Assembly (NCBI RefSeq): GCF_029960785.1
Contig: NZ_JASBQE010000042.1
Coordinates: 39,842 to 103,841 of the forward strand
DNA length: 64,000 nucleotides
Reading direction: 5' to 3'
DNA from: Polyangium sp. 15x6
GTDB taxonomy: Bacteria; Myxococcota_A; Polyangia; Polyangiales; Polyangiaceae
The notes beneath the pieces were generated by a model that worked only from the letters and a program-made list of their open reading frames with translations, was not told the origin of the DNA and searched no databases. This document shows, piece by piece, positions 17,305 through 25,390 of this stretch (the stretch's first letter is position 1; each line of letters begins with the position of its first letter). Made by a program: the position numbers and the translations under genes.

Positions 17305-18888
17305 GTGGCCCAGCTCGCCGTCGCAACGCCCGCGCTCGCCGCCGCCGCGCCTCAGAACAACAAGTGGGCCGTGGCCATCGCGGTGGCCATCGGCGCGCTG
17401 CTCGAGGTCATCGATACGAGCATCGTCAACGTCGGGCTCGCCGACATGCAGACCTCGCTCGGCGCGTCGCTCAGCCAGGCGAGCTGGATCGTGTCGAGCT
17501 ACGCCGTCGCGAACGTCATCATCCTGCCCCTCGCCGCGTGGCTCGGGCACAGGTTTGGCAAGAAAAAGTACTTTCTGTTCTCGCTCGTGGGCTTCACCGT
17601 CGCCTCGGTCATGTGCGGGCTCGCGACGAGCCTGCCGATGCTGGTCGTCGCGCGTGTTTTGCAAGGAATCACGGGCGGCGGCCTGATGGCCAAGGCGCAA
17701 TCGATCCTCTTCGAGACCTTCCCCAAGGAGGAGCAGGCCACGGCGCAATCGTTCTTCGGCGCCATCGTCATCGCGGGCCCCGCGATCGGCCCCACGCTGG
17801 GCGGGTACATCGTGACGAACATCGGCTGGCGGTGGATCTTCTTCATCAACCTGCCGCTCGGCGTGCTCGCCGTGATCCTCTGCCTCTCGGCGCTCCCGCC
17901 CGACGAGCCGCACGTGACGCCTCCGAAGAGCATCGATTGGACGTCCATCGCCATGCTGGCCCTCGGGCTCGGTTGCCTGCAGACGTTCCTCGAGGAGGGA
18001 AACTCCCACGACTGGTTCGATGAGCCGCTGATCGTCGTCCTGTGCGTCACGTCGATCGTGTCGCTCGTGCTCTTCGTGCGTCGCGCGCTCGCCTCGGACG
18101 AGCCCGTCGTGGACCTGCGCGTGCTCCGGTACCGCTCGTTATGGGCAGGCAGCATCCTCTCGGTGGTCGTGGGCATGGCCCTGTACGGCGGGCTCTTCGC
18201 CGTGCCGATCTTCGCGCAATCGATCCTGCGTTACACGTCGCAACAGACGGGCCTCATGATGCTGCCTGGCGCGCTGGCCACGGCGGCGATGATGCAGGTC
18301 GCGGGGAGGCTGGCGCGCAAGATGGACCCGCGGCTCATGCTGGTAATCGGAGCGCTCGTCCTGGCGGGCTCGCTCGTGATGTTCTCCACGATGAACCCGA
18401 TGACGAGCGGCGACGATCTCTTCTGGCCGCTCATCGTGCGCTCCCTGGGCACCGTGTTCATGTTCTTGCCGCTCTCGATGGCCTCGCTCGGCCCCATTCC
18501 GCGCAAGGACGTCGCCTCCGCGACGGGGTTCTTCAATCTGACGCGAATGCTCGGGGGCAGCGTCGGCGTCGCGCTGCTCTCGATGATGCTGACCCGGCGG
18601 CAGGCCTTTCACATGGCCGTGGTCGCGGAGAAGCTCGTGTCGAACGATCCCGCGACGATCGAGCGGGTCAACATGCTGACGGGCGCGATGATGGCCAAAG
18701 GCGCGTCCGCCGCGGAGGCGAAGCAACGCGCGCTTTCGCTGCTCTCCGGGACGGTGTCGCAGCAGGGCTCGATCATGTCGTTCGCGGACACGTTCTGGCT
18801 CGCCGGCATGCTCATCGTGCTGTTTTTGCCCCTGGTGATGCTGCTCGGAAAACCGCAGCAAGGGGTCAAGGTGGAGGCAGGGCATTGA
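17305..18888 (+). CDS. EmrB/QacA-type MFS drug exporter (DHA2, 14 TM)
   Basis: 527 residues from GTG 17305 with a very strong RBS (AGGAGGT). The sequence shows DHA2 features: LEVIDTSIVNVGLADMQ in TM1 (motif D1), GHRFGKKKYF as motif A between TM2 and TM3, LVVARVLQGITGGGL as motif B, and GPAIGPTLGGYI as motif C of proton antiporters. About 14 hydrophobic segments can be counted. It should export an amphipathic compound using the proton gradient, together with the EmrA-like protein. The last codons overlap the start of a sigma factor gene (ATTGA), indicating translational coupling. Substrate unknown; possible candidates are products or substrates of the co-regulated P450. Confidence 0.93.
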   Translation: MAQLAVATPALAAAAPQNNKWAVAIAVAIGALLEVIDTSIVNVGLADMQTSLGASLSQASWIVSSYAVANVIILPLAAWLGHRFGKKKYFLFSLVGFTVASVMCGLATSLPMLVVARVLQGITGGGLMAKAQSILFETFPKEEQATAQSFFGAIVIAGPAIGPTLGGYIVTNIGWRWIFFINLPLGVLAVILCLSALPPDEPHVTPPKSIDWTSIAMLALGLGCLQTFLEEGNSHDWFDEPLIVVLCVTSIVSLVLFVRRALASDEPVVDLRVLRYRSLWAGSILSVVVGMALYGGLFAVPIFAQSILRYTSQQTGLMMLPGALATAAMMQVAGRLARKMDPRLMLVIGALVLAGSLVMFSTMNPMTSGDDLFWPLIVRSLGTVFMFLPLSMASLGPIPRKDVASATGFFNLTRMLGGSVGVALLSMMLTRRQAFHMAVVAEKLVSNDPATIERVNMLTGAMMAKGASAAEAKQRALSLLSGTVSQQGSIMSFADTFWLAGMLIVLFLPLVMLLGKPQQGVKVEAGH

Positions 18889-19673
18889 GCGCACGACCCG
18901 ACGCGCTGTCGATGTACCGCGCGGAGATCGCGAGGCGGCGGATCCTCTCCGCGGAGGTCGAGCGGGAGCTCGCGATCCGCTGGAAAGCGGGCGAGCGCGA
19001 GGCCGGGCGGCTGCTCGTCGAGGCGTGCCTGTCGTACGTGATGACGATCGCCCGCGAATACCGGCAGTGGGGCGCGCCGTTCGAGGACCTCGTGCAGCAG
19101 GGCAACATCGGCCTGCTGCAGGCGGCCGAGCGCTTCGATCCGACGCGCGGATACAGGCTCGCGACGTTCGCGAATTACTGGATCCGCGCGGAGATCCGCG
19201 ATTACGTGACGCGGAATTACCGGATCGTGCGCCTCGGCACGTCGAAGGCGGAGCGGCGCGCGGTGCGCTTCTTTCGCCGGGCGTTCGCGAGGGATGCGGC
19301 GACGCTCGCCGAGAGGACGGGGTTGTCCGAGCAGCGCGCCCACGAATTGATCCCGCTCCTCGCAGGGCCCGACGCGCCGATCGACACCGGGGCCCAGAGC
19401 GACGGTCCGGCGGACAGCGCGCTCTCTCCCGAGGCGGAGGTTTGTCGGGCCGACGAGCACGCGCAGATCACGCGCGCCGTGAAGGCAGCGCTTTCGGAGC
19501 TCTCGCCCCGGGAGCAGCAGGTGCTCGAGCGCCGCATCATGTCGGACGAACCCGCGACGCTGGCGGAGCTCGGGGCGGCGTTCGGCGTGAGCAAGGAGCG
19601 CGTTCGCCAGGTCGAGGAGCAAGCCAAAAAGCGCATGCGTGGTCACCTGCGCACGCTCGCGGGGAGCCTCTGA
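18885..19673 (+). CDS. RpoH-like (group 3) sigma-70 factor
   Basis: 262 residues if translation starts at TTG 18885, which overlaps the emrB-like stop and has GGAGG 7 nt upstream; ATG 18912 is the alternative. Region 2 is well conserved: FEDLVQQGNIGLLQAAERFD, then YRLATFANYWIRAEIRDYV and the 2.4-type segment NYRIVRLGTSKAERR, very close to the RpoH (sigma-32) pattern. Region 4 contains SPREQQVLERRIM and a helix-turn-helix (TLAELGAAFGVSKERVRQVE). Region 1.1 is absent. RpoH-type factors direct heat-shock or envelope-stress genes. Being translationally coupled to a drug pump under TetR control is unusual and suggests that the inducer also switches on a sigma regulon (inference). Confidence 0.88.
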   Translation: MSARPDALSMYRAEIARRRILSAEVERELAIRWKAGEREAGRLLVEACLSYVMTIAREYRQWGAPFEDLVQQGNIGLLQAAERFDPTRGYRLATFANYWIRAEIRDYVTRNYRIVRLGTSKAERRAVRFFRRAFARDAATLAERTGLSEQRAHELIPLLAGPDAPIDTGAQSDGPADSALSPEAEVCRADEHAQITRAVKAALSELSPREQQVLERRIMSDEPATLAELGAAFGVSKERVRQVEEQAKKRMRGHLRTLAGSL

Positions 19674-19756
19674 GCTTCCGCATCATTCGAAGGTGATCGC
19701 AGCATCGAGCTGACCCCCCGGAATCCCGGGCGCACGGAGAGAGGAGCGTCGCGGCC

Positions 19757-19972
19757 ATGGAAGAGCGCATCGTCATCGTGGGAGCCGGCCAGGCCGGTGG
19801 CGAGCTTGCGGCTGGATTACGAAAGCAGGGCTATGGGGGACGCATCCTCCTCTTGGGAGACGAGACGCATCCGCCCTACCAAAGGCCTCCGCTCTCGAAA
19901 GGATTTTTGCTTGGCAAAGTGGCGCTTTCGGACCTCTACCTCAAACCCCTCGCGACCTACGAGCGCTTCGAG
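19757..19972 (+). pseudogene. Truncated FAD-dependent (ferredoxin) reductase
   Basis: The first 72 residues match the N-terminus of putidaredoxin/rubredoxin-reductase-type flavoproteins: an ATG at 19757, the FAD-binding VIVGAGQAGGELAAGLR, then YQRPPLSKGFLLGK and LKPLATYERF. Family members are about 400 residues, but similarity stops at about 19972 and the open frame continues only as antisense of the facing desaturase. The gene has therefore lost about 80% of its length. If intact it could have served the nearby P450. The remnant probably makes no active enzyme. Confidence 0.75.
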
Positions 19973-20009
19973 TGTCCTCGTTCATCGAGCAGCTCCACCG
20001 CGAGCCGAA

Positions 20010-20501
20010 GTTCCACCAATAGAGCCGACGCGAGCTGTGGTGCACCGAGTGCACGCGCCACAAGGGGGCCCAGATATGCTCGAGTCGGTGGATCCAATAC
20101 CAGGGCAGCTCGAACACCACCACGGCGAGCAGCGCTTGCAGCGGGAGGGGCCAACCGTGCGGCCAGAGGCGTGTGCCGAGCCGAGATGAAAGCGCCTCTC
20201 CGAGCGGGCCGAACACGCCGACGGCGACGAGCGTGCCGACGTCGAAGGCGCGATTGGAGAAGACGAGGTGCCAGAAATCGGTGAGCCGGTCACCGTGCGG
20301 CTTCGCCCAAACTCGCGAATACGGGATGATCCACTCGAGCAAGGTGACGAGCACCGCGGCCACCAACACGACCACAACGCCGACAGCCCAGGCTGGCCAA
20401 TGCCGCGCGACGGCCCAGAGGCCAAACGCGACCGCTCCGCAGGTCATCGCCGGATATGCGAGATACGAGAGCGAGAGCCGCAATGTGTTCGTGAGCAACA
20501 T
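20010..20501 (-). pseudogene. Truncated sterol desaturase/fatty acid hydroxylase
   Basis: From ATG 20501 the frame encodes about four hydrophobic segments and two of the histidine motifs of the membrane diiron hydroxylase family: HRLEH and HSVHHSSRRLYWWN. The family needs a third cluster (usually HxxHH) and about 60-100 further residues; here similarity ends at about 20010 and the frame then runs into unrelated sequence and stops at 19941. The diiron centre cannot be completed, so the gene is probably dead. It is joined tail to tail with the truncated reductase, with only about 37 bp of unassigned sequence between them. Confidence 0.7.
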
Positions 20502-20659
20502 CTTCTCGGAACCCCTTCACCCGGAGGAAAGAAGTCCCGGTAGCCGGCGCCCTTCAGCGACGCCCGTTCGAGCAGCCATACCCTGGGCAGCGAGTAGAAC
20601 ATGCGCACGGGGAGTGCGTCAAGCGACCTCTTCACCCATTGCGCCTGCGGATTGGTCAT
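20444..20659 (-). CDS. Possible small ORF or upstream remnant
   Basis: A 71-residue frame from ATG 20659 (MTNPQAQWVKRSL, then FYSLPRVWLLERASLKGAGY). It has protein-like composition for the first 50 residues, then overlaps the desaturase start in another frame with a basic, Cys-containing tail typical of a shadow. It may be the N-terminus of a decayed gene disrupted by the same rearrangement. No RBS is evident and no family is recognised. Confidence 0.25.
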   Translation of the reverse strand: MTNPQAQWVKRSLDALPVRMFYSLPRVWLLERASLKGAGYRDFFPPGEGVPRRCCSRTHCGSRSRISHIRR

Positions 20660-20687
20660 GTAATCGGCATGAATCCATGAACGACGA

Positions 20688-21044
20688 TCAGGGCAGCAGG
20701 TAGCACACCTTGTCGACTCCGATGAGAGGATCACCGAAGGTATCGTTGTTGCAAGCAGCGCCGTCGGTCAACCATCGATAGACGAACGTGGGATATCTGC
20801 CGTAAGCCACCCTTCGCGTCCCCCGGAAACCGCAATATCTGTACTCGTTCGCGCACCACGTCCACGCCGGGAAGGCATCGAGCGGATCGGCCGGGCTGCG
20901 GGCATACGTCGTCTCCGCGCGGGTCACCGCGTGCGCGGAGGCGGCCGATGATTCCAGCGAATCCGAGGGCGGCCCGGCAACGCCGCCGTTCAGCATGGAT
21001 AGGGAGGCGAATCCGAGGACGATCCCAATGCTCGCTCCGTACAT
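20688..21044 (-). CDS. Small secreted protein with conserved Cys domain
   Basis: 118 residues with ATG 21044 after a strong AGGAGG. The first about 23 residues are a signal peptide. The C-terminal 60 residues, beginning WTWCANEYRYCGFRGTRRV and ending ACNNDTFGDPLIGVDKVCY, match a small domain I have seen appended to exported hydrolases and sugar dehydrogenases of soil bacteria (pattern C..E...C.F.GTR.V.YG...C.N..FGDP..G..K.CY). Four Cys suggest two disulfides. Here the domain is nearly the whole mature protein. Its function, perhaps carbohydrate or surface binding, is not established. Confidence 0.75.
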   Translation of the reverse strand: MYGASIGIVLGFASLSMLNGGVAGPPSDSLESSAASAHAVTRAETTYARSPADPLDAFPAWTWCANEYRYCGFRGTRRVAYGRYPTFVYRWLTDGAACNNDTFGDPLIGVDKVCYLLP

Positions 21045-21604
21045 GACGACCTCCTGCTTGTCTTTGGCTCCCAGCGCTCGCGCCGCGAGATCGCGATAAC
21101 CGCGATTCGTTGCTCACGGCGGAGCGGATGATCGACGTCGATGAGCAAGGGGCGTACCGTCCGCGTTGCGCGCCGTCCGCACACCCGCCAAGCCGATCTC
21201 CACGTGGAATCCGAAAAGCTTCGCGTGAGCCGCGTCTTCAGGCGCTCGGGATGGCGCGACGTTCGGGGGTGCCGATGGCCGTACCGGTGCACGACTTCTT
21301 TTCGCAATGCCGTGGCGGCGCCATCGCGTGCGCCGTGCCAAACGAAGCCCGCGCGGGTCGCCGAGCGCTTCATCGATCATCCAGACGCTCACCATCCTCC
21401 GCCATCGCGGCCGCCGCACCTGGCAAGGCCCATGGCCCCTCTGGCGCTCGCCTCCGCGCGGGTCGCCGGGGAGCTCTCCCGGCCGACAAACCGCGCGGAG
21501 ACGCGTCGCGAAGGTGATCTACCCCGCTCCCGCTCTCACGTCCGCTTCCTGCCCGTCCACCACTTCCTACCTCTCCGGCGTCCGCTTCCGGTACACTCGC
21601 GCCC
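21045..21604. other. 560-bp stretch without a convincing gene
   Basis: Open frames of up to about 130 residues exist on both strands, but all have Arg/Ser/Pro-rich compositions typical of shadows in GC-rich DNA, none has an RBS and none resembles a known family. Together with the two truncated genes just before it, this may be decayed DNA. It presumably also holds the promoter of the long gene starting at 21605. Confidence 0.5.
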
Positions 21605-24238
21605 ATGGTGGCCCCCTCCCCGCAGCCCGCCGTCGAGGCCGCGATTTGGCTCGCTTTCGCTCCCGGCGGCGGCCACTTCACCGCCGTCGCGATCGGCCCC
21701 CACCACCTCCTCACCGTCGCGCGCGTCTGCGAGAACGCGCCTTACGTAAAACTCCTCCGCGCCAGCGAGCAGGTCCGCACCGCCGAGGTCGTGCAGATCC
21801 TGCCGCCCGAAGAAGGCGACCTCGCCATCCTCCGTTGCGCCGAGGAGCTGCCGCACGTCCTGCGGCTCATGCCGCCCGACGAGTTCAAGGACTTCGACCT
21901 CGACACCCCGGTCACCCTCGTCGGCTTCCGCGACAGCGTCGAGAACGCCCTCGCCAAGCGCGCCGTCGTCCTGCACTGGAGCAACGTCTCGCTCATCGCC
22001 GGCGAGCCCGAAGAGCCGCCGCCTCGCAAGTCCCAGCCCGACATCCTCCCGCCCCTCCCGCGCCTCCTCCAGGTCGTCCACGAGAACGAGGCCGGCGGGC
22101 CCATCCTCGACAGCCGCCAGCGCCTCATCGGCATCGCGGGCCGCCACGAGGCCGAGGGCGGCACCGAGGGCGTCGTCACCACCGTCGACCGCTTCTACGA
22201 GCGCAACCGCAAGTGGAAGATCCTCATCGGCCCGCCGACCGCCACGCGCGTCGCGAAGGCGCCGACCATGGCGCAGTCGTTCGTCCTCATGCACCTCGTC
22301 GCGGCCCAGCACGAGGAGCACGAAGGAACGAACCCCGGAACCCTCGTCGAGCATTACCGCGCCGCCCTCCGCCTCGACGCCTCCTCCGGCGCCGCGCACC
22401 TCGGCCTCGCTCACGCCAAGAGCGTCGCCGGCGAGATCGACGAGGACGTCTTCCGCAGCATCGGCCGCGCCTGCGAGCTCCTCCCGCCCTCCGAGTGGTC
22501 GCCCGAGTGCGCCGACGCGCGCCTCGCGAACCTCCTGCGCTCCTCGAAGCACCTGCACGGCGTCGTCACCGCCCTCCGCGCCGACCTCAAGAAAGGCCGT
22601 CCCCTCGCCGAGTGGGCCGCCCTCGGTCGCGCCGTCGCCGACCACGTCCACGCCCCGCCGCCCGACTCCGAGGACCCGAACCGCCCGCGCCCGCCCGAAA
22701 AAGCCGCCGGTCGCCTCCTCCTCTGGGCCGGCCAGCCTCGCAGCGTCATCGCCATCCCCTCGCGCGAACAGCCGGACATCTTGCGCGCCGCCGCCTTCCT
22801 CCTCGTCAACCACGCCGAGCAGGCCCTCTTCTGGCTCGACGATCCTCAGGAGGACGGGGAGGTCGAGTCGAGCCGCATGGAGACGACCCAGCAGCTCGTC
22901 CTCGCGCTCCGCTGGATCGCTCGCTGCCGCGAAGGCACGTACGACGGGCTCCTCTCGCGCGAGGTCGCCGAGAAGCATGGCGCCATCCTCGGCAAGCTCA
23001 TGCCCGGCGGCGACGTCTTCTCCTGGCACGCCCACGCCGTCGCCAAGGCGTACCACGGCGAGATCGAGAGCGGCCTCGAGGACCTCGACCGCGCCATGCG
23101 CCTCCTCTCGCCGATGGCCCTGCCGGGCCGCTGGTCGCGCGAGTTCCCCGGCCTCCTGCCCACGCCCGCGCAGCTCGCCGCCGTCTTCGGCCGCGTCGTG
23201 CTCGATCAAGGCAAGCCCGAGCTCGCCCGCAAGGCGCTCGAAAAGCTGCCGATGCCGGGCTCGGACGACGCCCACGGCGCCGAGCTCATCAGCATCGAGA
23301 AGAAGCTCCGCGCCCTCGCCGGCGTCAGCGCCGACGTCGAGGTCTCACCCGACCGCGCCCTCCTCAAGGCCAGCCGCCAGGATCCACGCGCGGTGCGCCT
23401 CGCCCGCGTGCTCGCGTTCTTCGCCGAGGCGGACCTGCCGCGCGAGCGCCTCGGCGATCTCGGCGAGGCGCTGCCCATCCTGCTCAAGCTCGGCTTCTTG
23501 CGCGAGGAGGCCGACGTCGTCTCCTACGAGCCCGCGTTCCGGGCGCGCGTGCGCGACCTCCTCTCGCCCGATCAGCGCACGGCGGCCCTGCACGAGGCGC
23601 TCGACCTCCTGCTCATGGCCTACCTCGACGCGAGCGCGCGCGAGCGCACCGAGCTCTGGCCGCACGTCCAGGAGACCACGAAGACCGCCGTCGAGCACCA
23701 GGTCGAGTTCGTCCCCGCGGCCGAGCTCCTCGCCCGTGTGGGCAACCAGCGCGCGCGCGAACTGTCGTATGCCGAGGCGCGCGAGCTGCTCGAGAAAGCC
23801 CACGATCTCGGAAGCCGCGGCTCGGCGCCGGCCGATCTATGCGCCGAGATCGACATGGATCTCGGCTGGGTCGAGGTCCTCTCGGGCACGACGCCGCACT
23901 CGCAGGAGCGGCTCGAGCGGGCATTGAACTTCTACAACGAAATGGCCATGACCTCGACCGGTGCGACCCCGCACCGTCGAATGGCGCGTATCCATTACAG
24001 CCTCGCGCGACTCGCCGTCACCAAGAGCGATCGCGACGCCGCATACATGAACGCGTGCCGCGCGCTGGAAGAGGCCGATCGCGGCTTCGAGCCGGGCACG
24101 CGCAAGGCCGCGCAGCTCTACACGAGCCTGGCCCACCTCTTCCTCGACCTCGGCGATCACCTGCGCGCGCGCAAAGCCACGGCGCGTATCGCGCCGCGTG
24201 AGCGCGAGACCCGGACCGATCTCGCGTTCGATTCCTGA
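21605..24238 (+). CDS. Degenerate trypsin-like domain fused to TPR-type helical protein
   Basis: 877 residues. Residues about 10-215 have the trypsin-like peptidase fold layout, but the catalytic positions are altered: LLTVARVC has Arg40 where LTAAHC has the His, GDLAIL keeps Asp72, and ENEAGGPILD has Ala163 in place of the Ser of GNSGGP. It should be proteolytically inactive. From about 220 on the protein is alpha-helical with TPR-like repeats (LVEHYRAALRLDASSGAAHLGLAHAK and later ARELLEKAHDLGS). No signal peptide is seen. It directly precedes the DUF2169-VgrG genes on the same strand (60 bp), so it may be a scaffold or cargo-binding factor of the T6SS island (inference). The C-terminal helices also resemble helical regions of STAND-type proteins, but no NB-ARC motif is present. 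Confidence 0.75.
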   Translation: MVAPSPQPAVEAAIWLAFAPGGGHFTAVAIGPHHLLTVARVCENAPYVKLLRASEQVRTAEVVQILPPEEGDLAILRCAEELPHVLRLMPPDEFKDFDLDTPVTLVGFRDSVENALAKRAVVLHWSNVSLIAGEPEEPPPRKSQPDILPPLPRLLQVVHENEAGGPILDSRQRLIGIAGRHEAEGGTEGVVTTVDRFYERNRKWKILIGPPTATRVAKAPTMAQSFVLMHLVAAQHEEHEGTNPGTLVEHYRAALRLDASSGAAHLGLAHAKSVAGEIDEDVFRSIGRACELLPPSEWSPECADARLANLLRSSKHLHGVVTALRADLKKGRPLAEWAALGRAVADHVHAPPPDSEDPNRPRPPEKAAGRLLLWAGQPRSVIAIPSREQPDILRAAAFLLVNHAEQALFWLDDPQEDGEVESSRMETTQQLVLALRWIARCREGTYDGLLSREVAEKHGAILGKLMPGGDVFSWHAHAVAKAYHGEIESGLEDLDRAMRLLSPMALPGRWSREFPGLLPTPAQLAAVFGRVVLDQGKPELARKALEKLPMPGSDDAHGAELISIEKKLRALAGVSADVEVSPDRALLKASRQDPRAVRLARVLAFFAEADLPRERLGDLGEALPILLKLGFLREEADVVSYEPAFRARVRDLLSPDQRTAALHEALDLLLMAYLDASARERTELWPHVQETTKTAVEHQVEFVPAAELLARVGNQRARELSYAEARELLEKAHDLGSRGSAPADLCAEIDMDLGWVEVLSGTTPHSQERLERALNFYNEMAMTSTGATPHRRMARIHYSLARLAVTKSDRDAAYMNACRALEEADRGFEPGTRKAAQLYTSLAHLFLDLGDHLRARKATARIAPRERETRTDLAFDS

Positions 24239-24298
24239 TTCGTTCACGCCCGGAACGCTTGTGGCGCGGTGGCATCCGCGTTTACCATCCGTTCCGCA

Positions 24299-25387
24299 AT
24301 GAATTTCGAGGCGCTCGTCGAGAACATCAGCTGGGCGAGCGTCTCTGGCGAGACGATGCTGGACCGTCACGGCCGTGACGTCGCCGTCGTCGTTGCCAAG
24401 GTCGCCTACAAGGTGAGCCGCGAGGGCGCGCCGAGGCTCGCGCTCGCGCCGGTGCGTCGCGTGGACGAGGGGGACGGCGGCGGGGGCGTGCGTTTTCCCG
24501 CGGATCTCGTGGCCGACGAGAAACCCGGCACCGACGTCGGCCTCGTGGGCCTCGCGTATCCGCCGCCGCGCTCGGCCGGGACCAAGGGGCGCGTCTATGC
24601 GTGGCTCCAGGTCGGCACGCTGCGCAAGGTCGTCGTGGTGCACGGGCCGCGCGTGTACGTGAAGAACTGGCGCGGCGCCGTCGCGCCCTCGGATCCCGCG
24701 CCGTTCGTCGAGCCCGTGCCGCTCCGCTTCGACAAGTGCCAGGGCGGCCTCGACCCCATCACCGGCGCGTTCGAGCCTGCGAACCCGATCGGGATGGGTT
24801 TTTCCAGCCAGCCCACCCGCCTCCTCGGCGAGCCCGCGCCGCCCCTCGAGCCGGCTTCGATCGAGGAAGGCGGCGCCCCGTCACACGCCTCGTATGGCGC
24901 CTTCGCGCCGATCCCGGCGCACTGGGAGCCGCGGCGCTCGCGCATCGGCACGCACGACGCGGCGTGGTCGAAGAGCCGCGCGCCCGTGCGGCCGCGCGAT
25001 TTCGATCCGATGCACCACGCCTGGTCGGTCCCGGGTTTGCACAGCGCAGCGCCGCTCCTCGGGGACGAACCGGTCGAGGTGGGCGGCGTCTTGCCGGACG
25101 GCGTCTGGCGCTTCCGTTTGCCCCGGTACGCCGTGCAGTTCGGCAGCCAGATCGACGGCAAGAAGGTCGCGTACGAGACGCACCTCGACGGGTTTCTGAT
25201 CGATACCGAGACCCGCGCCGTGGAGCTCACGTGGCGGGCGTCGATCGTGCTGCCGCGAAAATGGGAGCGGCTCGAGCGGATTTACGTGCTCGGGGTGGGC
25301 ACGCTCCCGGAGGACGTGATCCGCGACCCGAGCCGGAGCGTAGGGGCGGGACGGGCCGCGGATCCGGCGCGCGCGAGGAGTGTGTAG
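24299..25387 (+). CDS. DUF2169 protein (T6SS cargo adaptor family), copy 1
   Basis: 362 residues. ATG 24299 is used; an ATG 30 nt upstream is possible. The N-terminus reads as the DUF2169 beta-rich fold (VVVAKVAYKVSREGAPRLAL; RVYAWLQVGTLRKVVVVHGPR), and the C-terminus ends with the typical YETHLDGFLIDTETRAVELTWR block. DUF2169 proteins act as chaperone-adaptors that load DUF4150 (PAAR-like) effectors onto VgrG spikes in several proteobacteria. It lies 3 bp upstream of the first vgrG, so it is in the same operon. Unlike the other two copies it lacks the long C-terminal extension. Confidence 0.85.
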   Translation: MNFEALVENISWASVSGETMLDRHGRDVAVVVAKVAYKVSREGAPRLALAPVRRVDEGDGGGGVRFPADLVADEKPGTDVGLVGLAYPPPRSAGTKGRVYAWLQVGTLRKVVVVHGPRVYVKNWRGAVAPSDPAPFVEPVPLRFDKCQGGLDPITGAFEPANPIGMGFSSQPTRLLGEPAPPLEPASIEEGGAPSHASYGAFAPIPAHWEPRRSRIGTHDAAWSKSRAPVRPRDFDPMHHAWSVPGLHSAAPLLGDEPVEVGGVLPDGVWRFRLPRYAVQFGSQIDGKKVAYETHLDGFLIDTETRAVELTWRASIVLPRKWERLERIYVLGVGTLPEDVIRDPSRSVGAGRAADPARARSV

Positions 25388-25390
25388 GCC

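Noticed and set aside
18042..19673. 543-residue frame joining the emrB-like gene and the sigma factor
   Set aside because: The first half is an out-of-frame reading of the pump gene. Only the part from TTG 18885 carries sigma-factor motifs.
19973..20020. Insertion sequence remnant at the joint of the truncated genes
   Set aside because: Only about 37-48 bp are unassigned; no terminal inverted repeats, target duplication or transposase motif can be recognised.
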